From the NCBI GenBank assembly GCA_033398695.1, contig CM065801.1, positions 108,648,670-108,712,669 on the forward strand: a stretch of 64,000 nucleotides of DNA. Direction: 5' to 3'. A program made the translations under genes and the position numbers. The notes beneath the pieces are model-generated. The model worked only from the letters and a program-made list of their open reading frames with translations, did not search any database and was not told where the DNA came from. This document shows, piece after piece, positions 45,889 through 55,953 of this stretch. Position 1 is the stretch's first letter. Every line of letters starts with the position of its first letter. This DNA is from Orobanche coerulescens. Taxonomy: Eukaryota; Streptophyta; Magnoliopsida; Lamiales; Orobanchaceae.

Positions 45889-47186
45889 TGTTTGTTGATT
45901 CCTTAGTCTAATACTCGCAAGCGCACAATTCGTTCGATGTAGAAATGTGGTGCAAGGTAGATTCCACAAGGAGAACAATGATGATGAAGTAAAAATATTT
46001 CTACGGAATTAAACCAATTAAATAATATTCTAACCTAGTCCCAAATAATTTGATTTTTGAATGGTTATAGTAATTGCATCAAATAACAGTAATTTTTAAG
46101 TAGATTTTAGATAAATTGATTTTAAATAATTTACTAGGGTTTAGAATCCACCAATCTCTATTTATTATTTATTTTATATTTTAATTCCTAGAAATTCAGG
46201 GAGTAGATTCTAAAATCAATCTCACTATTTCCCTATAAATTTAAGATATAGATTTTCCTTCGCTTGAAAAATGTAATTTCTAAGCATTATATTTATTCAA
46301 TTTAATGGAAAACAAATAATCAAAGAAATTAACTAATATCAATAATCACAAAGCAATGGGGATTTATAATTATCAAAAATACGTGATATAATTGATGAAA
46401 TATATCCCCTTCTAAACCGAAAATCATAATCATTAAAAATATTTAGTTGAAATTATTCTATAAATAATAATAATAATAATAATATAGACATGGTTTCATC
46501 ATAACACCAGTAAAAGAAAATTACTCACTCATAATAACAACACAAATAAATAAATATTTCATAATATTATTACTCAAATATAATTTTATTACATAATTTT
46601 TTTATTTCTCTCTCTTACAATAATATCGCTCTATTTTTCTCCTACCTTTTTCCTCTCAACACCCTCTCCTATTTATACTACTACAAAATTAATAAAATAA
46701 TAATTATTAAAAATTTTAAACCCCACTACTCAATCACTCACGGCTGCCAAGGGGGTGCTGATGTCATGGATGACGTCAGCGGAGAGTTGAGTTTCCAGTC
46801 CAATCGGGTGTTGGCACATGGCACAATATGGTCCGTCTATTTAATTGTCTTGGAATGGTCATAACTTCTTCATACGAACTCAGATTCGGATTAATTTTTT
46901 TTTAAACGATCGTCTCGACGAGACGAATAAAATGAAACCAGTCGTGACTATATTTGAATTTTGAAAAAATGTCGTCCTTGAACCAATTGATCTATCTTGT
47001 ACCAGTTAGTTAACCTGTAGATATATTTTAATTCTAAGTAATTATCCAAAAATGACACAAAATTATAAAACATTCTAACAAAATGAAATAATATAAATAT
47101 ATGGTAAAAATGATAGATTATCACACAAAACACACAATTATATACATAAAATACTAATAAAAATATTACTCAAAATATACCAAACA
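45889..47186 (-). repeat. Element M 5' LTR
   Basis: It starts (minus) TGTTTGGTATA at 47186 and ends CAACAAACA at 45889, giving 1298 bp with short matching termini TGTTTG/CAAACA. The second LTR is outside the window, so the outer boundary is inferred from the termini and from the change of sequence type at 47187. Confidence 0.7.
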
Positions 47187-48154
47187 GTTGAGGAAGATGA
47201 TGATATGATGATATGTATATATATATATATATACACACACACATCTTGAATTATGTTGTTTTGTTATGAACATGATTATGGAATCATGGTGTTCTTGATG
47301 TTCTTGGTACATATCACATCATAGAGGAATAGGTTATAAGATATTAGAACTAATATTATGTTAATTATAGTGGTTGATTTCGTATGTTCTTGATAAGATA
47401 TGGACCATGATGATGAGATTGAATTTGGAAAGGTTATGATTGCTCTTGGAGTCTGATTTCCTTTACATTCATATTTGTAATCGCCACGTGTTGGTCGGTA
47501 CCTGTAATGCATGCAACTGCATGTCATTAGCGCACGCTAAATTACTAGCTAACGCACGCTAACTGGTGACTATTAGCACACGCTACGTTATGTGATTAAT
47601 GTGCGCTAAGTAGACAGACAGTTTAGTATATCGTGCTTGTAATATCTGACTGTAATTCTTCATCCTTACTATTGTATTGTTCAAATAATTTGAATATCGT
47701 TGAATCATGTTGCATTTAATATATGACTACAATGTCGATATGTTACGGAATTGAGTTAGTTCTCGTTGTTATACACTTTATGTTTGTTGGTTCAATGTTA
47801 ATTGGAGAGTTGCATTTTTGGACCTATTCTGTTGGTGTAGCGTACGCTACATAGTTTGATTAACGTGCGTTAAGCTTGTGCCTATCTGTTGCATACGTTA
47901 AGAGGGAGTCAAACATTAGTTGACTTCTGCACGTGAATCTGTTATCCGTTGCCATGCACGTGAAGGTTGATAGGGTTGTCATGTCGGTCAGAGTCAACCA
48001 TATTTAGCGTACGTAATACCATTTTTGTAGCGTACGTAAATAGCCTGTGAAATCGAGATAGTAGCCCCTGTAAGTCGATTACGTACATAAAACCAACCAG
48101 TTAGCGTACGTAACTGGTGTTAACGTACTCTAAATCGTTCGATAGCGTACGTTA
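47187..48154 (+). mobile_element. LTR-like fragment L with TAGCGCACGCTA palindromes
   Basis: This 968-bp stretch between elements M and J has no gene. It contains a TA/CA microsatellite (47213-47244) and, from 47526 to 48154, many palindromes of two types: TTAGCGCACGCTAA-like (47526-47610, 47838-47880) and TAGCGTACGTAA-like (48004-48150). It resembles a chromovirus LTR related to I in inverse orientation, but both ends are missing. Confidence 0.55.
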
Positions 48155-50425
48155 TGTAACACCCCAAACTAGGCGGATATTACAGTGCCGTGGACCCCCG
48201 ACTGGGACCCACCAGGCGAATGAAAACTGATGAATTAAATAATATAATTGTAGTACTGAACCACATTATATTACCAAATACTCCGATGAGGAGCTTAAGT
48301 ACAATACACCAGGACAATATAGAATACTAGTATATTTTATTTGAAGATAAAATACACCACCCTGAATAAATAAACATCTCAAACGGAATTTGCAGCGGAA
48401 TTACAAATGAAGAGAAATAAGGATGACTGAAACGACTGGGGCCCCCTACTAGTATCACTGGGACTCCTCGCCGTCAACATGCTCTTCCCGTGCCTTTGCC
48501 TTACCGTGACCTGAAAACAATATCCCCTAACGGGGTCAGTTACACAAAAGAACAATCCTCAAGGGTTGAAAATACACAATCATGATATATCTTAAGTTAT
48601 GAAATATCCTTAGTTATGAATTACGCTGAAGAGGAGTATCATAGTACGCCCGTAATGTTCTGTGCAAGTGTACAAGACGAATGACCGGACACACCCATCC
48701 TTGTACCTAATTAGTCTCACGGAGGTAATCGTTACCGTGTGCACAGTCCAATGTATCGATCCCAATACATGACCATCGCGTGCTTGACTAAAAATTCCAC
48801 ACATCCGCACCCGGACACGCAATATGAACCCAGAAGGTCATATGAACGAGAATGACCATAATGAATATCAATGAATAATAATTCGACAAAGTCAAGAATG
48901 ACTCACCGAGATGAAAATAATAGTGAAGTGATTGATAACTCAATGAAATGATTGGAACCGTCGTTCCTCGTGAATGAAGTGATTATTCCACAATTACAAG
49001 TCTTAAAACGATTAATATAATGATGAATGAGTTATGATTATGAATGAACAACAACAAGAGGAATGAATATCCTTTTAACCGAGTAAGAATTAACTTACAC
49101 AACACCGGTGAACAGTGTCCTTCCACGAACAAACATCCTAAAAGAAATGTCGGTCGCTCGAACAACCTTGAATAACATAATTACCAACAATCCGTTCAAC
49201 ATACTAATCGAATACGAATATAACGAACTCAAAACGTCGATACGACTAAACCAAGTTCATTGGGGCATTAAATCAAACACGTTGTAACCAACCTTCGATT
49301 GTTTACAATCAATCCTCAATTATACCAACATCAAATCCCAAAGAAGTGGTTCAAACCAACAAAACATCTTCAATACGATCAATAATCCAAAATGAATATC
49401 CAAATTCGTGATTACAACAACGATTAATCGAAAACCCCCAAATCCAACTCAATATTCAAAGTGTTCTTGGATAATCCTTCAATAATCCATTGAATAATCA
49501 TACATATCCATAATCATGCGTACATCACTTCATACAACATGATTTTAACGTCCAAAACATCATATCTCAATACAAAATCGAAATCCAAGATGTTGAAGAA
49601 ATTACCTCTTGAAGATCCAACCACTTCGATCCGATGAACACGAGTTAAATCGAGTATCTAAGCTTCCCAAACGAATGAAAATGATGAAAATCTAACACTC
49701 AAGTTATTGATGATGGAAAATTCCTCCCACAAACCCTCTCTCTTGGAAGTAGGATGAAGAAATGTTGAAAAATGAGGAAATCCCGTCGGTCCACCTATAT
49801 AAAGCCCAAGGACGCACGACTAATCCGCACGACCAAGCGTCCGTGCGTCCGGTCGTGCGTGAGGTTCCTGTCGGCTGCTAATTTTAGCACACGAGCAGCA
49901 AGTCGTGCGGCCTGCTCGTGCGGCCCTGACTCGAACGGTGGGCCTCCTGCCCAGTACAGCCGCACACACGAGCACCACGCCCGAGCAGTTGCTCGTGTGG
50001 CTTGCTCGTGCGGAAAGGACTCGACCACTGGGCCTCCTGCCCAGTCCAGCCGCAACACACGAGCGCCGCGCATGACCAGATGCTCGTGCGGCCTGCTCGT
50101 GCGGCAAGGACTCGACCATTGGGCCTCCTGCCCAGTCCAGCCGCAACACACGAGCGCTGCGCACGACTAGATGCCCGTACGGCCTGCTCGTGCGGCCCTG
50201 CTCGACAAGCAGTTCAGCCAATAATGATGCACCGAGTACAAAAATCACAGAATTCGAGAAGTACGGGGAAAAAAGCACGAGAATTAAAAATATTACGCCG
50301 AACGGTGAACACAATTGAATGAGTATGAATGATGAATGATCATTAATGACTGAAAATTACTGAGTGACAATTACTGACTGAATATTTACTGAATAAAAAT
50401 GACTGAATTACAATCGGGTATTACA
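48155..50425 (-). repeat. Chromovirus J 3' LTR
   Basis: The 2271-bp LTR starts TGTAACACCCC and ends GGGTATTACA on the plus strand and is followed by polypurine-tract complement (tactccccccctac) and pol sequence, so J reads on the minus strand. The middle part (about 48625-48800) clearly resembles the LTR of C. A minus-strand CTTTATATAG lies at 49795-49804, next to a GC-rich tandem array at 49810-50205. Confidence 0.85.
49795..50205 (-). promoter_or_regulatory. Predicted promoter of LTR J with CGTGCGG/TGCTCGTG tandem array
   Basis: Three longer units of about 68-78 bp (each with gctcgtgcgg, ctgctcgtgcgg, gactcgacca, gggcctcctgcccagt, cagccgca, cacgagc) occupy 49895-50190, preceded by shorter CGTGCGT repeats. 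The array ends at the TATA-like CTTTATATAG. Position matches the palindrome arrays in C, E, G and I. Open frames on both strands here are produced by the repeats. Confidence 0.6.
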
Positions 50426-50457
50426 TACTCCCCCCCTACAAAGAGTTTCGTCCTCGA

Positions 50458-50628
50458 AACTAAGGGTCAAACAACTCGGGATAACTCTGCCGCATACTAT
50501 CTTCGGTTTCCCAAGTAGCCTCTTCGACTCCGTGTCTAGACCACTGGATCTTTACCAAAGGAATCGTCTTGTTCCTCAACTGTTTGATTCGGCGCTCTAA
50601 TACTCGTATAGGACGCTCCTCGTATGAA
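50458..50628 (-). pseudogene. C-terminal chromodomain fragment of chromovirus J pol
   Basis: This minus-strand fragment reads SYEERPIRVLERRIKQLRNK, then TIPLVKIQWSRHGVEEATWE, and ends with a natural stop after PELFDP. It is the same chromodomain module as in chromovirus I, with clear sequence differences, and undamaged. The rest of pol is missing because LTR K begins at 50629. Its short distance to the 3' LTR is normal. Confidence 0.88.
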
Positions 50629-51230
50629 TGGTAATATCCGCAATTTCGGATTTTGGTAATTTTTTTTGGCGAGAGTCTGTTTTCACGACTCGCTTAGGAC
50701 CGTTTCGTTATTCTGAGAATGTTTAATTCTACACTTTTTGACATCCGAGTTTGTTTCAGTGTCGTTTTGTTGAGTTGCGTGCTTTTTAGCGACTTTTCCG
50801 CACTTGAGTTCGATTCTTGCGAATCTCATTCGAAACTGCTGTTTCGAGTTTCCCGTAAGTCCGTTTAACTTTGTTAGACGTGTTATGAACTTCGGTTTGG
50901 TTATTCGATCACGTATCGTGATTTTCGGGCGTTTTGGGCCATTTTGTAATTTACCCAAAGTTATGGGTATCCGTATCTTTATTTGTTGTCTCGACCCTTT
51001 TCTTGGTCTCGTATGATTAATTATTGCATTATGTTTTCATTTCGGGTCGTTGATGGTGTCCGCGAGCTTTTCGTCGTATTCGTTCCGTACGTTTTTAGAA
51101 ATCGAGTCGTCGGGTCTTGGCGGTGGCGGTGGCCGGACAGTGCGGCTTATCGGAAGTCTTGAGCCTTTGTCAGGCAGAACCTGGCGAGCGGCGTAGTGCA
51201 TTGTCGGAAGTGCTGGGCACTTCCGACGGC
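50629..51230 (+). mobile_element. Element K: partial LTR of the E/G family
   Basis: It starts near 50629 with GTAATATCCGCAATTTCGG, matching the start of LTR G (TGTAATATCCGC) with a small change in the terminal bases, and follows G to about 50960 before diverging. Its distal part has GTCGGAAGTGC/GCACTTCCGAC inverted repeats (51204-51245). The LTR is cut there by the second CACTA element, so no TATA region is visible. Confidence 0.75.
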
Positions 51231-51239
51231 ACTGTCGGA

Positions 51240-51620
51240 AGTGCTGACAACGTTTCTTAAAACGTTGTATTATCCGACGTTGTCTTAGGTCCATCTATAT
51301 GACAACGTTCTTTAAACGTTGCGGAAACGTTGTTGTAATAGCGATTCCGTTTTTTGTTAAAAACCTTTAACAACGTTTTGTAAACGTTGTTACTAACTTC
51401 AACAACGTTTATTTAAGCGTTGTAATAGGTTTTGACAACGTTTTTAAGCGTTGTCAATAAGTTCCACAACGTTTTTCAAGCGTTGTCTTTGAGTAATAGG
51501 TTTTGACAACGTTGTAATAGGTTTTGTGACAACGTTTTTAAGCGTTGTCAATAAGTTCCACAACGTTTTTCAAGCGTTGTCTTTGAGTATCCACAACGTT
51601 TGTATAAAGCGTTGTCTAAA
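51240..51620. repeat. Subterminal array of ACAACGTTTTTAAGCGTTGT hairpins
   Basis: At least twelve copies of ACAACG(T)TTTTAAGCGTTGT-type imperfect palindromes, with spacer variants, occur within 380 bp. Dense short inverted repeats of this kind flank CACTA elements and bind their transposases. A local duplication (51432-51595) repeats a block of three units. Confidence 0.8.
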
Positions 51621-51931
51621 GTTATTTTTCTAAAAAAATATCCACCCCCAAATTCACCTATTGCACCTACTACAATTTTTTAATTTTTTAATCGAAAACA
51701 ACTGCTCAATATGCCTTCACCCCAATTAGGCAAGTTTTGAAAGTAACGCTTTGAAATAAATGGAATTATTAAACTCATATCTTTAAAATATGCCTATTGT
51801 ATATAAAGCAGTGAGAAAAATGTAATTTTATATAATATATAAAGATGTAAATATAACATGACTTCATATAACAAATAATGTTCAAACAGCTAAATCAACT
51901 GCATATATACCGAGGCGAATCACGAGCTAGG

Positions 51932-52290
51932 CTAAAAGCATGCAACTTTAGAAAACTTGAGCATACGAAATTGTGCGAGTGCGATAGCAAGTCGTCGACC
52001 GAGACCCACGTATATTTCCTCATCCAATGAGGGAAAGGCTATTAGTACCGTTTCCACAGGAAGTTTTGGTGCCCATGTGTCTATACCGTCTTTTAGCATC
52101 TTATGAATGCTCTGCAAGGAAACAAGAACAATTTAAGTTAGAATCGTAATGTATGTTTTAAAAGAGTTAGAAAAGAAAAAGAAAGAAATACACCTCAACC
52201 ATCCATTCCCGTGATAACGAAATAGCTACGAAACCAACATCTTCAATGGAGCTTCCTTCGTCTATCATGTCATTGGCATAATGGGGAAGA
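51932..52290 (-). pseudogene. Unidentified gene fragment, probably two exons
   Basis: Two minus-strand pieces look like real protein: YANDMIDEGSSIEDVGFVAI with SLSREWMVE (about 52195-52285), and an intron-separated MLKDGIDTWAPKLPVETVLI, AFPSLDEEIYVGLGRRLAI (about 51935-52112). Both are free of stops and flanked by plausible splice sites. I do not recognise the family. They may be another captured host gene or part of the transposon's own coding set. Confidence 0.4.
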
Positions 52291-53660
52291 TTATTCTTGA
52301 TGGCCTATAATAAAAATAACATACCACAGAGAAACATATAATTACTGTTAAAAAAAGTACTAGTGTACTTAAAGAAAACCATGATTGACAGGAAAATGAT
52401 ACCTCTCCAATATACATTGGTTTCGAATATGTGGATATGTGTCTCTTAGTTGAGGGCTTTTTCTTAATATAGGCCAAATCGTCAAAACATTTTGTGTAGT
52501 CATTAAGAAGAAAATTAAACTTAATGCAATATGTTACATAGCAAAGTGAGTAAATACGTCGAAACAACATATACAGTTGTAATCACCGGGCTTAGTTCTG
52601 TTGTCAAGAATCAAAGCCTCTTGTCCTTCTAATTAGGAAACTAGCTTTGAGTGAATCGTCAAATATCTTTGAGATTTCTTTCGAAAGCTCCATCTCTTAT
52701 CTTCCAGTATTTCGTTAAGGACAGCACTCCATCGCTTATGTTCGATTACACTATCATCGGCACTCCATCTCTTTTTCTTAAAAATCTCTTACCCTCCGGT
52801 AACATGTTATCATCAATATCAGCACTCCATTGCTTATCTTCCGGTATTATATTATCATCAGAACTATATCTCTTTTTATTGAAAAATCTCTTATCTTAGG
52901 TATTACGTTATCAATATCATAAGCCATGCTTATCACCCATCCTTTATGCGAACCGACACAAGCCGCCATTAGTGATGCAGAATGTGCACTGCTGTCTATC
53001 TAGCAACAAAAACAGAGTAACAATTAATAAGGTTCTTGAAATAATAATACACCAACTTTTTACTTTTATAATAGATACATTACTCAACAATATAACACTC
53101 TGCGACTTTACATAAACGAAGTCCTAACAAGACAAAACTAGATGTAAAATTAAATTAAAAGTTCGGTAACAAAATATCATACCATAATCGAGACTTCTCC
53201 AATCGGTGTGAGAGCCGTGACTCAATTTTGTGGAACACCTTGTTCTCATACTCTTGAGCCGTTTAAATCGCTATGACAAAACGAGGGAAGGAGAGAGAAA
53301 GACAAAGTTATCCTAATGCATCTGCAGACGAGAAAATCATGAAGACAAAGATAGCAAGAATCGTACCATAATATTCGTCATCACGAATGAGTTGAGCAAA
53401 CCTTGGGTGCTATATACCTTTAAACCCCAGTGCATTATCAAAGACAGGGACCAAGCATGGAACAAACTATGACTACCGGGCTTCAAAAATAGTGTTCTAG
53501 GCGCACACACCATTAGGATACCCTCAGAAAAGGCCACTGAGATTATCAACAGTAACTATATATTTTAGTTTACTAGTTCATTATGAAATTCTCGACAAAT
53601 GAATATATTTAAATCATACATTTTAGTTATTTTCATAAGCGACACGATCTAGAAAGTGAC
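52290..53660. other. Captured or spacer DNA with a diverged 95-bp tandem repeat
   Basis: Between 52680 and 52910 a unit of roughly 90-100 bp (cagcactccat(c/t)gcttat, atcatca, ctctttttctt, aaaaatctctta) recurs about two and a half times. The remainder is AT-rich with no recognised domain. Confidence 0.5.
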
Positions 53661-53669
53661 GCGATTATT

Positions 53670-53995
53670 TTCTTGGGACGTGTGATGCAAATAGGCTTAA
53701 ACTTACACAAGCTCCATGCCCTTCCTTTCCTCACCAACAACTTGCATCATCATGAAAATTTGCATGTATCCACTCCACAAGCGGATCCCACACAAAAACT
53801 TCTAACAACATCAATATTATATCCTTATTCTTCCTCAAAACACCTAACACGGCTTGATGCCTTTAAAGGAGCCTTCAATGCCGGTCGGCCCTAATGCGCT
53901 TCAATTGTCTGGGTAAGGCGAAATGGAACAATTTCGGGGATCTTCAATCTCGACCCTTGTCAAAGGACATTGTAATCAATATGCACAATATCCCA
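53670..53995 (-). pseudogene. Captured PI3K-related kinase (SMG1-like) fragment
   Basis: Minus-strand reading, with frameshifts, gives DIVHIDYNV, FDKGR, IPEIVPFRLTQTIEA, GPTGIEGSF, VLRKNKDIILMLLEVFVWDP, LVEWI, NFHDDA, GEERKGMEL and VSLSLFAS in the right order. This is the C-terminal part of the kinase domain of PI3K-related kinases, closest in my memory to plant SMG1, the kinase that phosphorylates UPF1 in nonsense-mediated mRNA decay; HIDYNV contains the activation-loop metal-binding aspartate. Several one-base indels and stops (including TAG after the TQTIEAH position) destroy the frame. Only one or two exons are present. The assignment to the kinase family is firm; the specific member is less so. 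Confidence 0.78.
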
Positions 53996-54544
53996 AGGTC
54001 AAAAATCTATAAGGATATTATCCAAGTGTCACTTTGCCGAGTGTACAATATCACTTTATCCACGGTGTTATCTTTGCTGATGAAGCGGCACTTTGCCGGA
54101 GCTGTGATGTTAAGATACACGCCGCTAATAAGCTTGCTAGTAAACATCAGTAGCGTTGTTCTTACCAACTCGATGCCAAGATGCCTAAGTGTGATATCAT
54201 CGGGTATACCTCCAACTGACCAGTGAAGCCACAAATGAAGACATATGAAAGCAAGATATACCTCCCAAGAGTTCATCTAATGTCCGGCTTCCAGGTAGTG
54301 ATGTTGATAACCGCATTTCTCTTCACAAAACATAGAATAAAATATGATGCGCTAATAAACACCAATTTTGGGTTATCTAACCCATATATGTTTTAAGTTA
54401 TAAGGATCCGCTTCTAGTGATATAGCCAAAATTCTAAGATAAGAAAAATCAAGGAAGTGTGAGAGATAGAAGAAACGAAACTAGAAGAAAAAGTAACTCA
54501 GTTAATGATCTAAAGTCCTTACCACTATCTTCTCGGTGATGTCC

Positions 54545-55446
54545 ACATGCGGTATCCGCCTTAGCAAGTCGAATCTCAATTTTCGTAGACATGACTTCAT
54601 ATCTACATTTTGAAGGAACTATCTGTTCAACCAGAAGATAATATAAAGACAAAGAATTAAGTAACAAAAACAAGCATAATGTGCACATTCTTCTAATATC
54701 ATAGCAAACACCAAACACAAATGTGAAATACAGTAGAAGGTCTGAACCACCTGTTTTTGTATGGATAAGAGTTGTATGGTAAGGAGGAAAAAACAAAAAA
54801 ACATGAATCGAACAAATTCAAAGGTAATAAAATAATAAATAACCGTGGAATTTGTACATCACCTTTCCAAATAACCTAGGTTGCAAATGATATGCTTCTT
54901 CACCAGGCACCTCAACGGTAACACTCGGTGAATACCAAACCAAAGGGAGTTGGAAAGTCGGTGAAGTTGATCAAAGAGCCATTCGTAATAGAGTGGGAGG
55001 AAAATTTAGTAGAAGGTGAACTACTTACAATTTGTTCACCGAAATCAACTACGACATTGTTTGCTGGTATGCCCTTTGCAAATATCGTTACCACCACTTC
55101 TTCCGGTTTGATAAAATTCATGCTGCGGATCGAAGTGATAAATTGTAAGCGAGAAAGATTGAGAGGAAAGAGTACAGTGCTTGAATTCATAAAATAATAA
55201 TGACCAATTACCTACCAGAGACAATTGTATGCGCTAATGTTACGATGTCTGGGAAAAATCCAATGATAACATCTTGGTGAGCAACTCATTCACACGAAAA
55301 CAAGTATTGACCTGAACTTAGGTTTAGAAGATGACACTGTAGTTCCCTGGCTAGACAAGCCAATTGATGGAGGCAAATCATTTTGGGTCACCACAACTGA
55401 TGGAACATTATCGACCGACCAATTTTCCAGCCAGTTCAGCTTCCTC
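54545..55446 (-). pseudogene. SGT1: Captured SGT1 gene fragment (CS domain, introns retained)
   Basis: Four minus-strand exons in the right order match SGT1, the HSP90 co-chaperone needed for plant NLR immune receptors and SCF ligases. They are 55312-55446 (variable region, VDNVPSVVVTQNDLPP, ending SKPKF), 55029-55122 (HEFYQ, PEEVVVTIFAKGIPANNVVV, DFGEQI, start of the CS domain), about 54863-54929 (SVTVEVPGEEAYHLQPRLFG) and 54622 downward (IVPSKCRYEVMSTKIEIRLA). Introns with GT-AG borders are kept, so capture was at DNA level. A 2-bp deletion after HEFYQ shifts the frame. The TPR part and the SGS C-terminus are missing. It lies on the same strand as the transposase genes. Confidence 0.88.
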
Positions 55447-55449
55447 TGA

Positions 55450-55950
55450 AATAAGCAAGAAAAATGAATCCATTGGAGAACAGAATCTATGTGTTCAGAA
55501 ACACCTCAGCATATTGCTGAATATGTAGATGCAATAACTATGTCATATACAGCAAAAATAATTTAAAACTACTGAATAGAAACATCATCCAGTGACACAA
55601 TTAAGTATTCCTTAAATATTAAGTGTACATCGTAAATCATATGCCAAAGATCTCCGGTTATGTGCCAGAACTTCAGATGATGTTTCATAAACACATCACG
55701 AGCAAAAACGAATATGAAGACCAAAGCCATACCTTTCCCCTCCTCCTTTATCCGGGCTTGGGACCGGCAATGCAATGCAATATACAACAATTGCATTGGC
55801 GGAGTTAAAAAGGGGTTAGTTAATAAGTCGGGCAAACATCTTAAAAAAACAAGTAATACCAAGTTCTAAATGTTTAGCAATAAACCAACATAGGACACAT
55901 ATTGTGCATCAAAATAGAAATCCAAAATAGAAGTCCAGACATAAGGTTCT
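55450..55950. other. Unassigned DNA between the SGT1 fragment and the transposase-family gene
   Basis: A minus-strand frame of 97 codons lies here (55569-55862) but shows no domain that I recognise, and splice-like signals are equivocal. It could hold a further captured exon. Confidence 0.35.
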
Positions 55951-55953
55951 TAA

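Larger units (their letters stand above)
41670..47186 (-). mobile_element. Element M: Athila-like Ty3/gypsy retrotransposon, 5' part
   Basis: A 5' LTR (45889-47186), primer site, AT-rich leader, degenerate gag-protease and the beginning of reverse transcriptase lie on the minus strand. The element is cut at 41670 by insertion of C, so its remaining pol, 3' LTR and second target duplication should lie to the left of this window. The protein motifs and the TGGCGCC primer site mark it as Athila type. Confidence 0.85.

Noticed and set aside
49772..50322. Open frames of 100-160 codons on both strands
   Set aside because: They come from the GC-rich tandem array of LTR J, which lacks stops by composition.
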